Origin: Isoetes taiwanensis
Lineage: Eukaryota > Streptophyta > Lycopodiopsida > Isoetales > Isoetaceae
Assembly (NCBI GenBank): GCA_021234155.1
Contig: JAJEKV010000006.1
Location: forward strand, 8,955,003 to 9,019,002
Direction: 5' to 3'
Length of the DNA: 64,000 nucleotides
Below, piece after piece: positions 36,471 to 49,499 of this stretch (the first letter of the stretch is position 1; each line of letters opens with the position of its first letter). Below the pieces are notes generated by a model, which searched no databases, was not told the DNA's origin, and was given only the letters and a program-made list of their open reading frames with translations. The position numbers were made by a program, and so were the translations under genes.

Positions 36471-38461
36471 ATGGAACGCGGCGAGATAAGTGCAGGTGCA
36501 CACATTGTAGCAGTTCAGGCAACTCTTATGGAGGAGGAACAAGATGTACACGAGCTGGCTTCTCGCGTACAGGAAATCCAGAAGAACATGGCATCCATGC
36601 AGACTAAATGAAGCGAGGATTTGCTGGGTATGTAGGAGCGCATCAAGGCAGTATTGGACGCTATGAGAACTGTATTAGAGACCCTTGCTGGCAAGGATAG
36701 CCAAGAGAAGTCCGTGGAGAAGGGAAAATCTCTGGTGGACCCAAATGTACCTGGTACTAATGCTATTGTGGAGCAGCCATCGAAGAGTTTTGGATGGAGG
36801 AAGGAGGGCACACACAGCCTTGAGCGCACCAAGATCCCTGATTGGGATGTGAAAGGCACTGTTGAGGAGGCAAGGACTTGATTGACAAGCTAGAGACTTT
36901 CTTTGAAGCTACAAATAAAGGTGACAACGCAGATTGTTTATTGTGCAGACCGTGGAAAAAATTATTGGCTATTTATAGCCAAATGACGATTTCTTAAGGG
37001 GTCTAGGTAATTTTTGTGGCGAGTTTTATGAAGAATAGAATAGAATAGAAAAAAAAAAAAAATCGCCATAGTTAAAACTAGTATTCCATTTTTGTTTTAC
37101 GGTTAGCCAAACTACTTTCCTCCTTTTTCTTAAAGAAAAGGGGATTAACATGTCCCTATATTACAAAATTGTATACATGAAATCATTAATAGCTTAACAA
37201 AAATTAATTCTTGTTAAAGATTTTTAGGAAATGCCATCTACCATCATCGATTATAGCAGTTTTTTCAAAATTTGAAATTGTATCATATGTACTACATGTG
37301 CGTGTTCAAAAACAAGTTATAACAAATGGCCAATTAAGTGCACGGTTTGGTTGTATACCACCTTCATTCAAGGATTAGAGATAAGTCAATTGATCACCAC
37401 ATATAGAAGGGTGTCGTTGCACTGAATGTAATTCAAACTATAGATGTTATGAGCTTTTGTTAGAAGGGTTGAAGTATTATAATATATTTCTTGATTGTAT
37501 TATTATTGGTAATAGTATTGTAACATGTCTAAACTGCACAATTTATGTTTTTGGTTTTTTCACTTAGAAAAAAATAGCCAAATGAAACTCTAATGGAATG
37601 CCACATTTTAAAGTTTTGCCAATTCCAAACATATATATGAAGGAAGTGATAATGATTACTGTAGCCAAACATATATTACAAAATGCTTTAAGATTTAAAA
37701 AGTAGCCAAACCATTTTCATGATAAAAATATAGTATGCTTAATATTTTCCCTGGCGCAGACGCCACTGAAATTGATCGTCTATAGTTGGTGGAATGGTCT
37801 TACCATGAAAAAGGAGGTTAATGCCTAGTCTGATTGTAGAAAGTTACTTTATTGGGGAATATGCACCTCAGCATCATGATGCGCTCTAGAAGCTATTTGT
37901 AAACATACATGTTCTCTCAATGCTTAGATCAATAAGTTAGGGGATTATATCTACAGGGTTGGAGACTTATTTGAAGCTTGATAGGTTAACTTCTTTTTAG
38001 GTGGTCTGTCCAGTGTTGCTCTTGAAAAGCATATAATCGGGTTGAAGCCCAAGGTTTTGAGAGAGCGACTATGTTCATTAATTTGGAGAGGAAGATGACT
38101 GCTTCAAGAGGTCACCTCGAAAGTTCTCAAAGAAGAAATCTAAGTTCTTAAAAAAGAGGAACTCTGAATAGTCTAAGTTCGTAGGTGGAGAGTCCAAGAA
38201 GCGTAATGTGAACTCTAAAACTAGTGGTTCCAGGAAGGGGATTACCAGCTATAGATGTGGAGAGCCTGGGCACATCAGTCATGAATGCTTTCTATCACAG
38301 AACAAGAAAGCAAATGTGACTGAAAAGATTGATGAGGAACTGAAATCGAAGACAGTCTTGGCCACTGTCATGGAAGCGCTTTGCATGCTGGATAAACCTG
38401 CAAGCGAAGACATCATGGATATGTTTGTTGGATGTGTTAGTAGGTTCTTGGAGCAGGATTA
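36471..38461 (+). pseudogene. Ty3/gypsy gag remnant with zinc knuckle (element B)
   Basis: ATG 36471 opens a gag-like frame with coiled-coil character (EEEQDVHELASRVQEIQ) that stops at 36609. It resumes at 36654 (LETLAGKDSQEKSV) and reads KIPDWDVKGTVEEA. An AT-rich stretch at about 36945-37760 interrupts it. Capsid and nucleocapsid pieces resume, ending in the knuckle SYRCGEPGHISHEC at about 38248-38290. The first of the four ligands of the C-x2-C-x4-H-x4-C motif is Ser instead of Cys. Stops throughout show it is inactive. Confidence 0.72.
36945..37760. other. AT-rich insertion inside gag of element B
   Basis: Gag-like reading is lost at about 36945 and regained at about 37760. The insert is AT-rich, includes a (GAATA)n-A-run at 37033-37065 and has no coding similarity. 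No clear terminal repeats were found. Confidence 0.4.
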
Positions 38462-38859
38462 AGGGCCAAAACATGAAAAGGCCACACAGAGCGTTAATGA
38501 GCATTTAAGGTTACTAGGAAAAGCTTGATTTCGACATCTTACATGTCGGCCGTTGTGATGTGGTGTTGGGAATAATATGATTGTAGTGGATTAAACCTAC
38601 TGCAATAGCTTGGAACACTCATCAGGTGATGCTGACGAATGATGGATGTGAGATCTAGTTATAAGGGACTCCTCTGGTTGGAGCTTCCAAGATCGTGTCA
38701 TCGCTTCTGATCAAAAAGTTAGTAAGTAAATCTTTCAATCAATATTTTCTTCTATTTATAGATGAATGTTATCCTGTTTTTGAGTGATGTCATATGAGTG
38801 CTGATATTGAGACCACAGGGAATACAAAAGATTAGGAGTCACTGGATATGTTGAATGAA

Positions 38860-39260
38860 TTTCAGGATTGATCCCTGAGGAACTAGCTGAAGGGCTTCCA
38901 TTTAGTAGGGAGATTGAACATGAGATTGATTTAAAGACGAGATCCAAAGCTATATTTTGCAGTCCCTATAAATTGTCCATATTGGAATAAAAGAAGGTAA
39001 AAGAGCAGGTTCATGAGTTGTTAGCCAAAGGATTTGTGAGACCTAACAAATCCCCTTATGGAGCTCCTGTAATTCTAGTTAAAAAAAAGGGACGGTTCTA
39101 TGCAGATGTTCCATTGACTAAGTTGGATTTGCGCATTGGCTATCATTAGAAAGGCGAAGGAGTCAAATGTGCATAAGACTGCCTTCAGGACCACGTTTGG
39201 TCATTTTAAATTTTTTATGATGCCTTTCGGTTTAACAAATGTTCTTGCTATTTTTCCGAA
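38860..39260 (+). pseudogene. Ty3/gypsy reverse transcriptase remnant (element B)
   Basis: Readable motifs are [57 protein letters not shown] and [22 protein letters not shown], in that order with a stop and frame changes between them. The YxDD catalytic region is absent because the remnant ends near 39260. RNase H and integrase are not found downstream. Confidence 0.82.
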
Positions 39261-39339
39261 TTTAAATTTCGAACGTAGATCAATTTCCAAGTGGATCGAT
39301 CAAAAGAGAACTCTAAATTGTAAAACTAATCCGACCTAA

Positions 39340-40967
39340 TCTGTTTGAAGCCCTGGGCTTTGACTGAATGTACCGTGATTTAGTATAGATAATGCACATA
39401 TCATTAACACGCCACTAAGTGCTGATGTGGCTCGCGCTATATAGGCGCACTACATGGCGTGGTCATACAACTTGTGTTTCTCTACTAAAAGACAATTTAC
39501 ATGATGCTATTGTGCATTCAAAGTCCGCCGAACCGCAAGCCATTTTTGAGGAGGTCGCGAGCTTTCTCGCTTTCGCACATATGGCAAACTCACATGGCTT
39601 CTACCATCTTCTCGAAATTCCTTGGTATTGTCATGACTTCGCGGCTCATTTGCTTATAGAAGGCATCGAACGCCACGCCTTCACTCATATAGACATTTTT
39701 CACGTAGACATTGCTTGTCAAGCTCTTCACTCATATAGAAGACATTTACTAAAGATTACAATAAATATGTGTGCATCAATTCTTTGGTCTACGATTTCAT
39801 TCTCGATGCTTGCCACATGCCCTTTATGTGCTCAAAGGTGAGACGATCGAGCAATGTTTCTTTTTGTGTCAGCATGCTAGACCGGCTTGTTGTGGATTTA
39901 GAATCTCTTTAATTGCAATCTGAATAGTCCTATTCACAATGTACCATGATGCATGCATGTAATATCAAAATTGGCAATGTTGGTGAAGAGAAAATCATCA
40001 AATATTCTAGATTGAGGCAAGAGAAACACCTTCTGATTTGGGAGGTTTATCATATTCCCAGTTTTATAGAAAGATTTGCTTCTTAATGTATACCTAGTTA
40101 TTCTTTCTCTAATGGAGCTACTTGGCTGCAATTCTTCTCAAATGCTTCTTAACAAATTGGCATATGGATCAAATTTGTGCTGTGTAATAGAATATGTAGA
40201 TCCAAAGTAATGCATATTTTTTTTTCCCTTTTTTTTGTTGAAGGACAATGGGACTCAAGAAAATCAAGATACATTACAGGAGGTCTGTGATATGGGACTC
40301 AAAACCTAGAGGACTACAAAGTCCACCTAAGCAAAACCACCCATACACAGTACATAATCAAACATCTTGTGCCATGTTGAGGCATTTAATGGCCTCATCA
40401 CAATCATCATATTCTACCACATCAATACCATCATCATTAGATATCGTATCCAAAGTAATGCATATGACAGTGCAATGCCCATTGTTCAAAATAGGTCATT
40501 TAGGGTCTCTTCACACCCAATGTTAAGTTAGGTTAAGTTAAAAAAATTAACTACCTAGTTAAATCTAACTATAACGATGGCATTCGCACTAAAGATAGTT
40601 AACTTGTGGTTAGATACCTAAACTTAAATAGGACGAGTCAAACACCTTCACACCAAATATAGTTAAGTTAGAAAAATTTAACCTAGCTACTTGTACATGA
40701 CCACCACCTGATCTAGTGTTGGTTCAGTCTGAGAAGCCTTTGCCTTTCCATCTACATAATTGTTGCTTTAGACTGTAGCTCGTACCAGGAATGTGCGTCT
40801 ATTTTTTTCATGACTTTCTTCAACTCAAAGAAAGAGAGATCATGAGTCCAAAAGCTTGCACGCAAGAAGAGATCAGTAAAATAGCATATGATGCAAAACG
40901 TAGATTACTGTCATTGTGCCAAATCTTCAATGAATCGAAATTGTCTCGACCAAAACTGTTACCTGAA
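39340..40967. other. Region without recognised gene
   Basis: A 140-codon frame at 39419-39841 matches nothing I know. Around 40520-40700, TTAACTAAGTTA-like words and their complements recur (GTTAAGTTA, TTAACTACCTAG, AATTTAACCTAGCTAC). They could be a decayed MITE of the kind with A/T-rich inverted ends, but the ends are not clean. Confidence 0.3.
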
Positions 40968-41669
40968 AGGAAGGAAGGAAGGTACTTTTATCGTCCACGG
41001 AGACCAATCGGTCTATGGGACCCAATACAAAAACGCAGCAAGCGGATTACTGCCCGGATTAAAAAACCCCCGCCCCGAAGGGTTTTCGAGGGAAAAACCG
41101 TGGCAGCAATCAGCCTGCTGACAAACTGTGCCAACATATACAATGCAGAAATACCCAAATATATACTGATCCTCGCGACCCCTGAGTGCCCAATCAGCGA
41201 AAGCGGCCAAAGGGGGCAAAGGTGACTCAAGCCAGTCCGGCACCTCCCAATGTATGACCCTGTGGCACGCATCGACGGGCGGTGTGTTCATCAAAGAAAT
41301 GTAAGGGCAAGTCCCAGGCATTTGCGGGAGCCGACCGCCCTGGATGTGATCAACGCTGGGCAACTCCGAAAGTGTGAGACTCATCCTCAATGGCACCCGC
41401 TTGACAAAGACCGACAGAGCCTGGCCCCGGCGGGGCTCCCCAATCCACCGCCTGCCTCAATGCGAAGATGGTGGGCACACCTCGCGAATGGAGGCAATGA
41501 GTCTCAAGCTTTTTTCGGGGGCAGCAGAATACAGAACTGAACTGTGGACCCCGGGCTAACACGGGGTTGATGTGCTCCTTGTAATGGGCCGTTTTGACCT
41601 GCTCTAGAGTGCCGGGGTCCCAGAGCTTGCCAAGGAAACAAGCATCTAGGTACTCCCGCAGTTCCATCA
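40968..41669 (-). mobile_element. LINE fragment, minus strand, cut by the 5' LTR
   Basis: The minus strand matches the LINE at 20.7-22.2 kb. LREYLDACFLGKLWDPGT corresponds to LRQYLDAYFLSKLWDASA, and the shared 3' end (TTTTTCCCTCGAAAACCC, GGTCTCCGTGGACGATAAAA) is followed by a (TTCC)n tail. Its upstream side stops exactly where the LTR begins at 41670, so the LTR element most likely inserted into it. Confidence 0.85.
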
Positions 41670-43294
41670 TGGACGTTCCAACGATTTATACGGTCTACTA
41701 TACGGACACGCATAAAATACAAGCACGTCACTCCCTAAAGGTACGCTACCATGGGGGTATGGGAACTTAATTGCAACCTAGGGGGTTACCTTACAAAGGA
41801 TTAAACTAGCTATGCTAATTTAACACATTATTAATAATAACCTATAACCTAGGAAATTAGGATAATTACCAATTGGGAAGGCGCCACCTGCCCCAATCGA
41901 TTGGGCAGCATGGGGATTGCCAAGTTTGGATGCCAACTTGACCCCTATCCCTGGGATTGACTCCTGAAGATCGACCAAGGAAGGCCGGGGAGCTGGCATC
42001 AACCACCGGCAGAGAACCGCCATACCGGGCCGTCCCTCGTGGAAGCCACAAATTGAATCTTCAACCGCCAGAGATGGAGGCGCCCCATGGGAATGAGTCC
42101 AGCCAGAATTCAGGTAGGTGGCTATGTGAATTCTAGATAACACTTGGTTGTGTCCGTCTTTCTCTGTTCTTTTTGTAATTCAGTCATAGAAACTAACCCT
42201 TGTTTGTGCAAACAAGTTCTCTTTATATTCAATTCTGGTTCTTACTCTGAAAGGATGGATTGTTAGTTCTTTGTTTCATCTGACTCTGAAACGGGGGGGA
42301 TTACGGGGGGGTAGAGGCCTCTGAACCGTGTATGGTAGTATGTTCCTAGATAGCGCCCTGTAAAGTCCCATTAGTTGCGGCCTGTGCACAAGAACCCACC
42401 GGGTCCTAGATGCTATGGTCTGGCTTAGCACCAGACAAGGAACACAGTGGTGACATGAGGGGTGGGGTCTTGCATGAGCATACAAGGCTCCTGAGACTCC
42501 TACAGTGGGCTAGGCCTGATAGCCGGTCACGTAGAGGGCCGGGTATGGGTCTGACACTCCCTGGGTGGGAAGGTGTGATCCGTATGGAGCACCTTGCACT
42601 TTGAGTAGATTTAGGGTGAGTAAGTGAGATGCACGGATGCGGGGGTCAGCCGGAGTCGCGGCGCGTATTCTCTAGCTCACCCATGGAACCACCTGTGATT
42701 ACGGAAGGGGACGCCTCCCCCGACACCCTCATCGGACCAAAGGCCATGAACCCAGGTAGGCTCGGGAGGGTGATGCCACAGGTGCGTCTCAGGGGCTATA
42801 AGCGAAGCCATAGCATGAATTGACCCATGCGCAAAGTGTGCACTGAGGGGCGGATGGAGTGGACAACCCCTAGCCAATGTTCTATGCCCGATAGCGCCAT
42901 GCCCGGACTCGGTCTGGCTGATCTCTTGAGGCCCAAAATGCCGTCCCGGTCCCCCCCGCGAGTCTCCGGCGCCGGGTAGAACCCGGGTTTGGGTGTTTTC
43001 TTAGGATTAGATGCATATTCTATGCCATTGGTATATTGATGGATCGCCACCCTTCGTGGGTGGTTATTTATGTATATTAGGTCTTTGTGTGCTAACCCTT
43101 GTATTCATGCTTCCGCGACGTAGGAGTCCCATTGAAGGCGTGGGCGAATGACCCCTTCGTGTCCTTCTTCGGGCCTCATTTCATCGATGGCCCAACCAGG
43201 CGGGAGGGCCCCGCTCATGGTGAGATGATCGCCATGGGAGGAAAAGTCCCCGTATGTATACGTCCGAGGGTCGATATATAATGCGGGCGCCACA
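41670..43294 (+). repeat. 5' LTR of chromovirus C
   Basis: This 1.6-kb segment repeats at 53142-54749 with many small indels. It begins TGGACGTTCC (TGTGACGTTCC in the 3' copy) and ends CCACA, just before a primer binding site. A TATA-like GGTATATTGATGG lies at about 43028 and another TATATAAT at 43274. Confidence 0.88.
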
Positions 43295-43295
43295 T

Positions 43296-43307
43296 TGGTA
43301 TCGAGCC
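43296..43307 (+). other. Primer binding site of chromovirus C
   Basis: TGGTATCGAGCC, one base after the 5' LTR, resembles the initiator-tRNA-Met primer site TGGTATCAGAGCC with a small deletion/change. Confidence 0.7.
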
Positions 43308-46300
43308 GTGATTTCGCTGTGCCGAAATCATAGCAACCGCCAAACACTAACTTCGTAGTACCCAGAGTTAGGAGGAGGCTAAGTCAATGTGTCGTTAGTT
43401 CTCTTTGTTGTTTGGTTTGGTGTTAGGTTAAGTTAAGAAATTGTAGCTTTGAAGTGGAGGGGCCAAGATTGGAGGCCTAGCGGTGCCGGGGGGTAACTCA
43501 AATGACAAAGATGAGGGCTCCATTGGATTGGGCGCACTCGAATTACCCTAAACAGTCAACTCCAGGCGAAAAATAGTCAAAGGCGGGCCCAAAACGCGGT
43601 CGCGCCGCTTGCTTTTTGTCGCTGCGATCAAGTTAGAAGCACCCGAATAAATCTTTGTCGGGGCCCGACCAATCATTAGCGAGTCGAAGTCAACGGGCCC
43701 GCCAGAGGTCAACTTCGAGCGCCGCTTGCATTTCGGCGATACCCCGGCGAGAAACCGATATAATGCCATCGCACCGGCCAGATATGTGGCGTATTTCCGC
43801 CGTATATTTTTTTTTATAATAAAATTTTTAAGTTAATAAGAAATTTTTTTTTTGAAATTTTAAAAGTTAATTGGCCGTTTAGCAAACCATTTTCTGTCAT
43901 TTGCTTTTGCTTCAGCGCCTCAACCGCTTTGAGCAGCTCTCCCGCCATGCCACGGGACCCGGACCTTGATCTGCGCCCTTGTGCTTTGTGCCTCCTAAGC
44001 GCCCCCTCGCCATCCTCTTAAGCCTTGACGCCTCACTTTTCCCCATGGCTATTACCAAGAGCGCCCGGGACCCGTCCACCATGAGCATCGTGGAGATCTA
44101 CGCCATGATTGCTAAGCACATGGCTCTTGATCCCAGCCTCGCCGACATCTTGTTGGATGAGCTGGTCAATAGGTTTGAGAACAATGATAGGATTCCATAT
44201 CCCGCCTATCACTTCTCGAGCCATTCCTCATCCGGGCTGAACCTCGGCTCCCTATACCCTTGTTGAGCAACCTGATATGGTGATGATGCTCATCAAGTTT
44301 TATCCTCCCGAGCAAGAAGGCCATCTGAGGAGGAGGAAGATGTCGGGAGGAGGCCGACCAGGATTAGGGGTTTTGCCGGGGAAGGCGACCACTAACCTGG
44401 AGATTGAGCGATGCGACCACGGCAGCGGGGGTAGGGAGTACCGGTACCTCGAGACGGCTTTGCGTCATCGATGGCGAGCACCATTGAGGTTCCCCATACC
44501 AATGGCATGAGGGTTCCAACGGTTTTATGCGGGGAGAAATCCCGACATCGCTCATAGACTATCGACAACTATTCGGATAGATATGGGTCTTCGGCCACAA
44601 AGGTACCACGCGAACTTAATCGGCTGTGCATGACCCAACTTTTTGCTCAAATCCAAGAAGACCTAAGGAAAGCTTCGGGAAGAGCGAGAAGTTGGAGCAA
44701 GAGGAGCGGGACCGACAAGATCAGCCAAACCATGGGGAGGAGGTGCATCGGGAGTGGCTCGAACCCAAACCCACACATTCGACGTTAAGCTCCGAAGGAA
44801 GGGAGTTGCTCATAAGGCCGGGCAGTCAATACAAAGATAAGTTAAAGACCGCCGGGGCTTTTGGGAAGAAGACCAGCTCCGGCCGGAGGCGCCAGAGTGG
44901 ATAACTCCCCCGGTTCTTTGGGGCTAAGACGGTGCCAACATCGTCGGGGCCTAGGCCACAGCGGAAGCCTCATCGGTTCCGACCCGGTACCGTGGCATTG
45001 CGGGAGATCCGCAAATTTCAGAAGTCCACGGACCTTCCGATCGAAGTCGCCTTTCAGAGGGTGGTAATACGATCGATCGCGGCAATTTAAGACCGATCTC
45101 CGTTTCCGCACCTTTGCAATTTTGGCGCCCAAGAGGTCTTTGCCGGGCCTACTTGGTAGCACTTTTGGTGATGCCAACCTTTGCGCTATCCACGCAAAGA
45201 GGGTCACCATAATGCCTAAGGATTTAGCCCTCCCCAGAGGGATACGGGGAGCAACCTTAGCCTACTTAAGCGGGGGATCCGCATTTGTATATATTTTGTT
45301 TGTAATAATTAATAAAGAAGCTTTTATTTTGAATTAAAAGTTTAAGAGTTTTTTTTTTTTCATGTTAAATTTAAAATAAAATGCTGACATCAGCTTTATT
45401 AAGAGGGTTTAAAAGGGGACTGTAGGGTTATTTTAAACGCTTCTTTTCCTCTCTCCTCCCTTCTAAGCGCCATGGTGCCGCCACCACCAAGCCTTGTCAG
45501 CCCGTACCTTGATGGAGAGAAATGGGATCCATGAGGTTCCCTTCGACTGCTGCAGCCCTTTGCTATGCCAACGCATAGACCTCCTTGCCAACATGCGCGG
45601 CGGCATCCGGACTATGCCGGATTCCTTGACTTTACATGGAGGAAATGCTTCCTCTGTGTATTCCTCTAGGGGATCCTCCCCACTTGTGTTTGGAGGCGGG
45701 GGAGATAGTTCGCAGATGCTGGCGGGGACACACATGCTTATAGCGTCTTGAAGGGAAACTCCGATGGGGTAAGCACCTACGGTGGTCCAACATCGAGGGC
45801 AGCGGTATCTAGAAGCTACTTTTGCTCTAGCCATCCTCATGGACCAATACGTTGAGGATGAAACCCTTGCCCGGAGAAGGGCAAGCTGCCCGAGAATCCT
45901 CAGGAGGGGGATGACGAGCATATAGGAATGGGCGACTTTGCCCGTTGGAAAAGAGCTAGCGGAGGAGCTACCACCGCTAGCTGTGACCAATCTATAGGCT
46001 TGTCGGGGTTAGACGGCCTTCCGCTTATTTATCACCAGGGCGGGAATACCTTCTCTTGGATGATATTATCCGGGCGTATCATGGGTGGCGGTTTAGACGC
46101 AAGCTTGAAAGACCATGTACTTTATGAGCTTGCGGAGTATTGTATGGATGATTTCATCGACTTCACTTCTACCGAGCTTCCTCAGGCACCGCACCAGGCT
46201 GCAGTTCCGTCAGAGACCCCAGAGCCTAAGAGAGACTCTATTACGCCTTCGCGACTTATTGATCACGGGAACCCGGCCAGCAACCCGCACGGATGCCTTC

Positions 46301-47870
46301 ATGGCTATGGGACCTCACGTCCCAAACATTAATATGGTTGAGGTTCCCTCCTCGGATCGGATGATGAGGGTGAAGATTTATATCATAACCCTCAAGCGCA
46401 AGAAGGAGGAGCAACGGGAGCTCAAGGAGGAAGAAGTCCCCATGGACTTGGATAGGGAAGTGGCGGCATCACGAAACTCCATAAAGGGAAGGTGCTGGGT
46501 AACCACCTCACCCCGTTTCTTTTGTCGGCCTTCAAATCAAGGCAGTTCTCTTCATAGCCCGGGACTTAGGGCCGAGGCTGAAGCTTCATGGTGGGCCCTC
46601 CGTGGCACTTTCTACACTTTCGCCCGGCCACAAGAAGCTTCCCTATAAATGCGTTTACGTATGTACTGTCTGACGGGATCTTGCCCTTACGGCCTTGGGC
46701 GGGGATATTGCGCCTTGGATGGGCATGAAGCTCCTCACGGCAGCCCCATTGGCGTTGCTTATCCACCACCGGAGGTTGCATCTGTTCTGCGCGGCCCACC
46801 ACGTGGACCCCGGGGTAGCTCTGGCTGCGACACCGCCTCCACCACCTCCTAGGGCTAAGGATAAAGAGGGCCTAGTTCACGAACTTCACGGGTGTTATAT
46901 AAATTTTGTTATATATATATATATACACATGTAGTTATGAGATTTTGGATTGGCAATTGCTTAGACCATATTGAAAAATGTGTACCTTATCTACTTATTA
47001 AATACAAAGCTTTCTTGATGAGTATAACTAAATTGTTTTTTTTTGACATCCTCTTCCAAAGTATTAAAGTTTAGGGTGCGAAGTGGAATTACAAAATGTT
47101 CTCTATTCATTCCAACTATGTTGCGCAGGAAACCATTTGGGAGTATGAGGAAAGAATCACCGACATGGTTAGGAGGGACGATCCCGGCACGCACTGTGAC
47201 CACTCTGGCGAGAGATATGGTGAATATCCGTGGGAGGAAGGCTATGAAACCCGAACCACCGCCACCGGGGGAACTTTATGACCCCGACAAAGGGCTGGAG
47301 ATAGTTAACATCCTTAGAGATCGAGCTTTGAGGATCTAAAGATGACCCCGTGGTCGTGCACACAGGACTATTGGAATATGACAAGGCCGCGAAGCCTTTG
47401 AGGGCGCCAACGACCATCTTTGGCAACTCTTTTTATGCGATGCGAAGGCTCTTTAACCTTCTGATTATCAGCCCAACATGGGAATACCAAGCGGTCATTG
47501 TCCAAGCTCCCGCGCGCTATAAACTTCGTCCGAAGCTGCGGGGAGAGTACCCTTTCTTGATCTGTACCCCTTCCCAACCCCTAGGCTTGGTCTCTTCCGT
47601 TGTGTTTTCGTCGTTCTTTGTAAGTTCTGGTGTGCCGATTAGAACTTTAAAAGTTCCCATTGTATCATACCTACTTTGTCTCAATCCATGTATCAATCAA
47701 CCCCTTGTTATAATCAACTTGAATGAAATACAAGTATTGTCTTCTATTTGTATATACTTTTGTTCAATTAACTTAAAAAGGGATTGCACAAAGAATGTAA
47801 GTCCAGCTTATATATTCATGAATGACTCCTATAGGCCGATTATGCGTAACGCCAAACACCCTCCAACGCC
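43308..47870 (+). other. Leader / inserted region of chromovirus C with unknown ORFs
   Basis: About 4.6 kb separates the PBS from recognisable gag. It has GC-rich coding-like islands (43970-44270, 45500-46330, 46695-47340) separated by AT-rich stretches (43800-43870, 45290-45400, 46900-47050, 47590-47800), with an (AT)n at 46911-46926. Frames such as 45928-46332 read sensible sequence (MGDFARWKRASGG, YELAEYCMDDFIDFTSTEL) but fit no family I know. The region could be an unusually long leader, a captured gene or a nested non-autonomous element. Confidence 0.45.
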
Positions 47871-47879
47871 GGTAAAATC

Positions 47880-49128
47880 ACCCCCGACGAGGAATTGATG
47901 TTAATGAAAAGGCAACTTCGGCTGAGTTACGGGCTTATGTGTTGCATACCAATCCACCGCCACATACTCGGGGAGGACGGACCGGAATTACCTCGCGACC
48001 ACCGAGTCCACCGCTGCGACCATCTCCTCCCGAGCTAGCCCTACATCCGGAGAGGAGGACTCATGCTAGCGTCATCGAAGTTCCTCTAAGGATAGCGCCG
48101 TTTCCTCACATTCAACCACCTCTCGGTTCTTGGGGTCCTCGCTATCGAGGCGGTGATCATTCAAGGCGTAAGGATAAGGAATACCGAAAAACCGTTGATC
48201 TGACCATCACTAGTATATGGAAGAACCCAAGTTGGCTCGGTTTGATGGGAAATCCAGAGGAGGCTTGAATCGCGGAATCTTGGTTGGACGAAATGAAGGA
48301 ATTCGGAAAGTCCCTATGGAATGACAGAGAAAAGATCTGAGGGAAGGTCGCCACCACGAACCCTACCGAGCTGCCCGTATTTGGTGGAAGGGGTTACGCC
48401 GAGCTAAACACCGGATAGGAGCGGATGCAAGTTCGTGAAGTTTGCTAAGGCTTTTAAATCGCATTCGTGCCTCAGCGCCCACAAATGCCAACAGATTCAG
48501 ACCTTCTGAGTTGGAACAGAGGGCATGTCCGCGTGCAGGCCTACACGGCGGAGGAATTCATGCGTTTGAGGTTGTATGTGCCAGGAATGAATGAGAAAAG
48601 AGCAGTAGAGGGCTACATTGAAGGGTTGGCCCCATCTATTAAACGAATGGTCAAGGCTATCGATCCAAAGTCAGTAGCAGAGGCGGAAGCTAAGGCATTA
48701 AGCCTTGAGGAAGATATCCAAGGAGCCGATGATCCACGACCTGCTCCTTACTGCACCCACGGCCGTCCACACCTTACAAACCCGATCGCCAAGTCCGGGG
48801 CCCTCAGCTGAGAATTCCTATGGGCCGGAGAAGAAAGTTGCTTTTAGCCGCGCCCGGATAAGCGCGAACAATGTTTGGCAAGGAAATTCGGGGGCTCTTA
48901 CAGTCCATTCCTAAAGAGGCCAGAGAACAGCTCCGCCGGGATAAGGCATGCTACCGGTGCATGAGGCCTGGACACTTCATGCAGAATTGTCCGTACGTCA
49001 CCCAGACTGCTCAACTGGCCATGGCCGACCTCGATTGGGAAGATTTAGAGTCCAATCTTGCTGCGGAAGATGAGGCTCCCGAGTACATTCATGGTGCGTC
49101 TCATATTTTTGCAGCTATAGAAACGTAA
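47880..49128 (+). pseudogene. gag of chromovirus C (capsid and zinc knuckle)
   Basis: Pieces in changing frames include KLARFDGKSRG, ESWLDEMKEFGKSLWND and ELPVFGGRGYAEL. These precede EFMRLRLYVPGMNEKRAVEGYIEGLAP at about 48555-48630, typical of the gypsy gag C-terminal capsid region. The nucleocapsid knuckle CYRCMRPGHFMQNC at about 48949-48990 has all four ligands in C-x2-C-x4-H-x4-C spacing. The frame ends at 49126. At least three frameshifts are present. Gag forms the particle in which reverse transcription takes place. Confidence 0.83.
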
Positions 49129-49129
49129 C

Positions 49130-49456
49130 GCAGCTGAAAGTCAGCCTTACATTATTTCTACAATAGGCCAAGTAGACAATAAGCCCTTCATAATTCGATG
49201 GACACGGGTGATGCAGCATAATTTTGCTTCTCCTAGAATGGCCCGAATCGCTACGAAATTGGAAACATTGAGATCCCGACCTAAGCCAGTCACATTAGCT
49301 AGCGGTAAGATCAGACATACTCATGGCCGCCGTATTAACCTTAAAATGCAGCTGCCAGGTGCACCAGTTGCCTTGGGTGCCGAGTTAATGGACATTGGCA
49401 AATATGATCTTATTGTGGGAATGGAGTTTTTTAGCGCCTCGCTAGGGCCCACATAG
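49130..49456 (+). pseudogene. Aspartic protease remnant of chromovirus C
   Basis: The active-site triplet is readable as MDTGDA at 49198-49215, in a different frame from the following HNFASPRMARIATKL and KYDLIVGMEFF. A frameshift therefore splits the catalytic loop from the rest of the fold. The retroviral-type protease would have cut the gag-pol polyprotein. Confidence 0.75.
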
Positions 49457-49499
49457 ACCGTGGAGAAGCGGGGAGGTCACCTTCAACGCCGCTAATGGA

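Noticed and set aside
39419-39841. 140-codon ORF as a gene
   Set aside because: No similarity to any family I know, internal direct repeats, no splice or promoter context.
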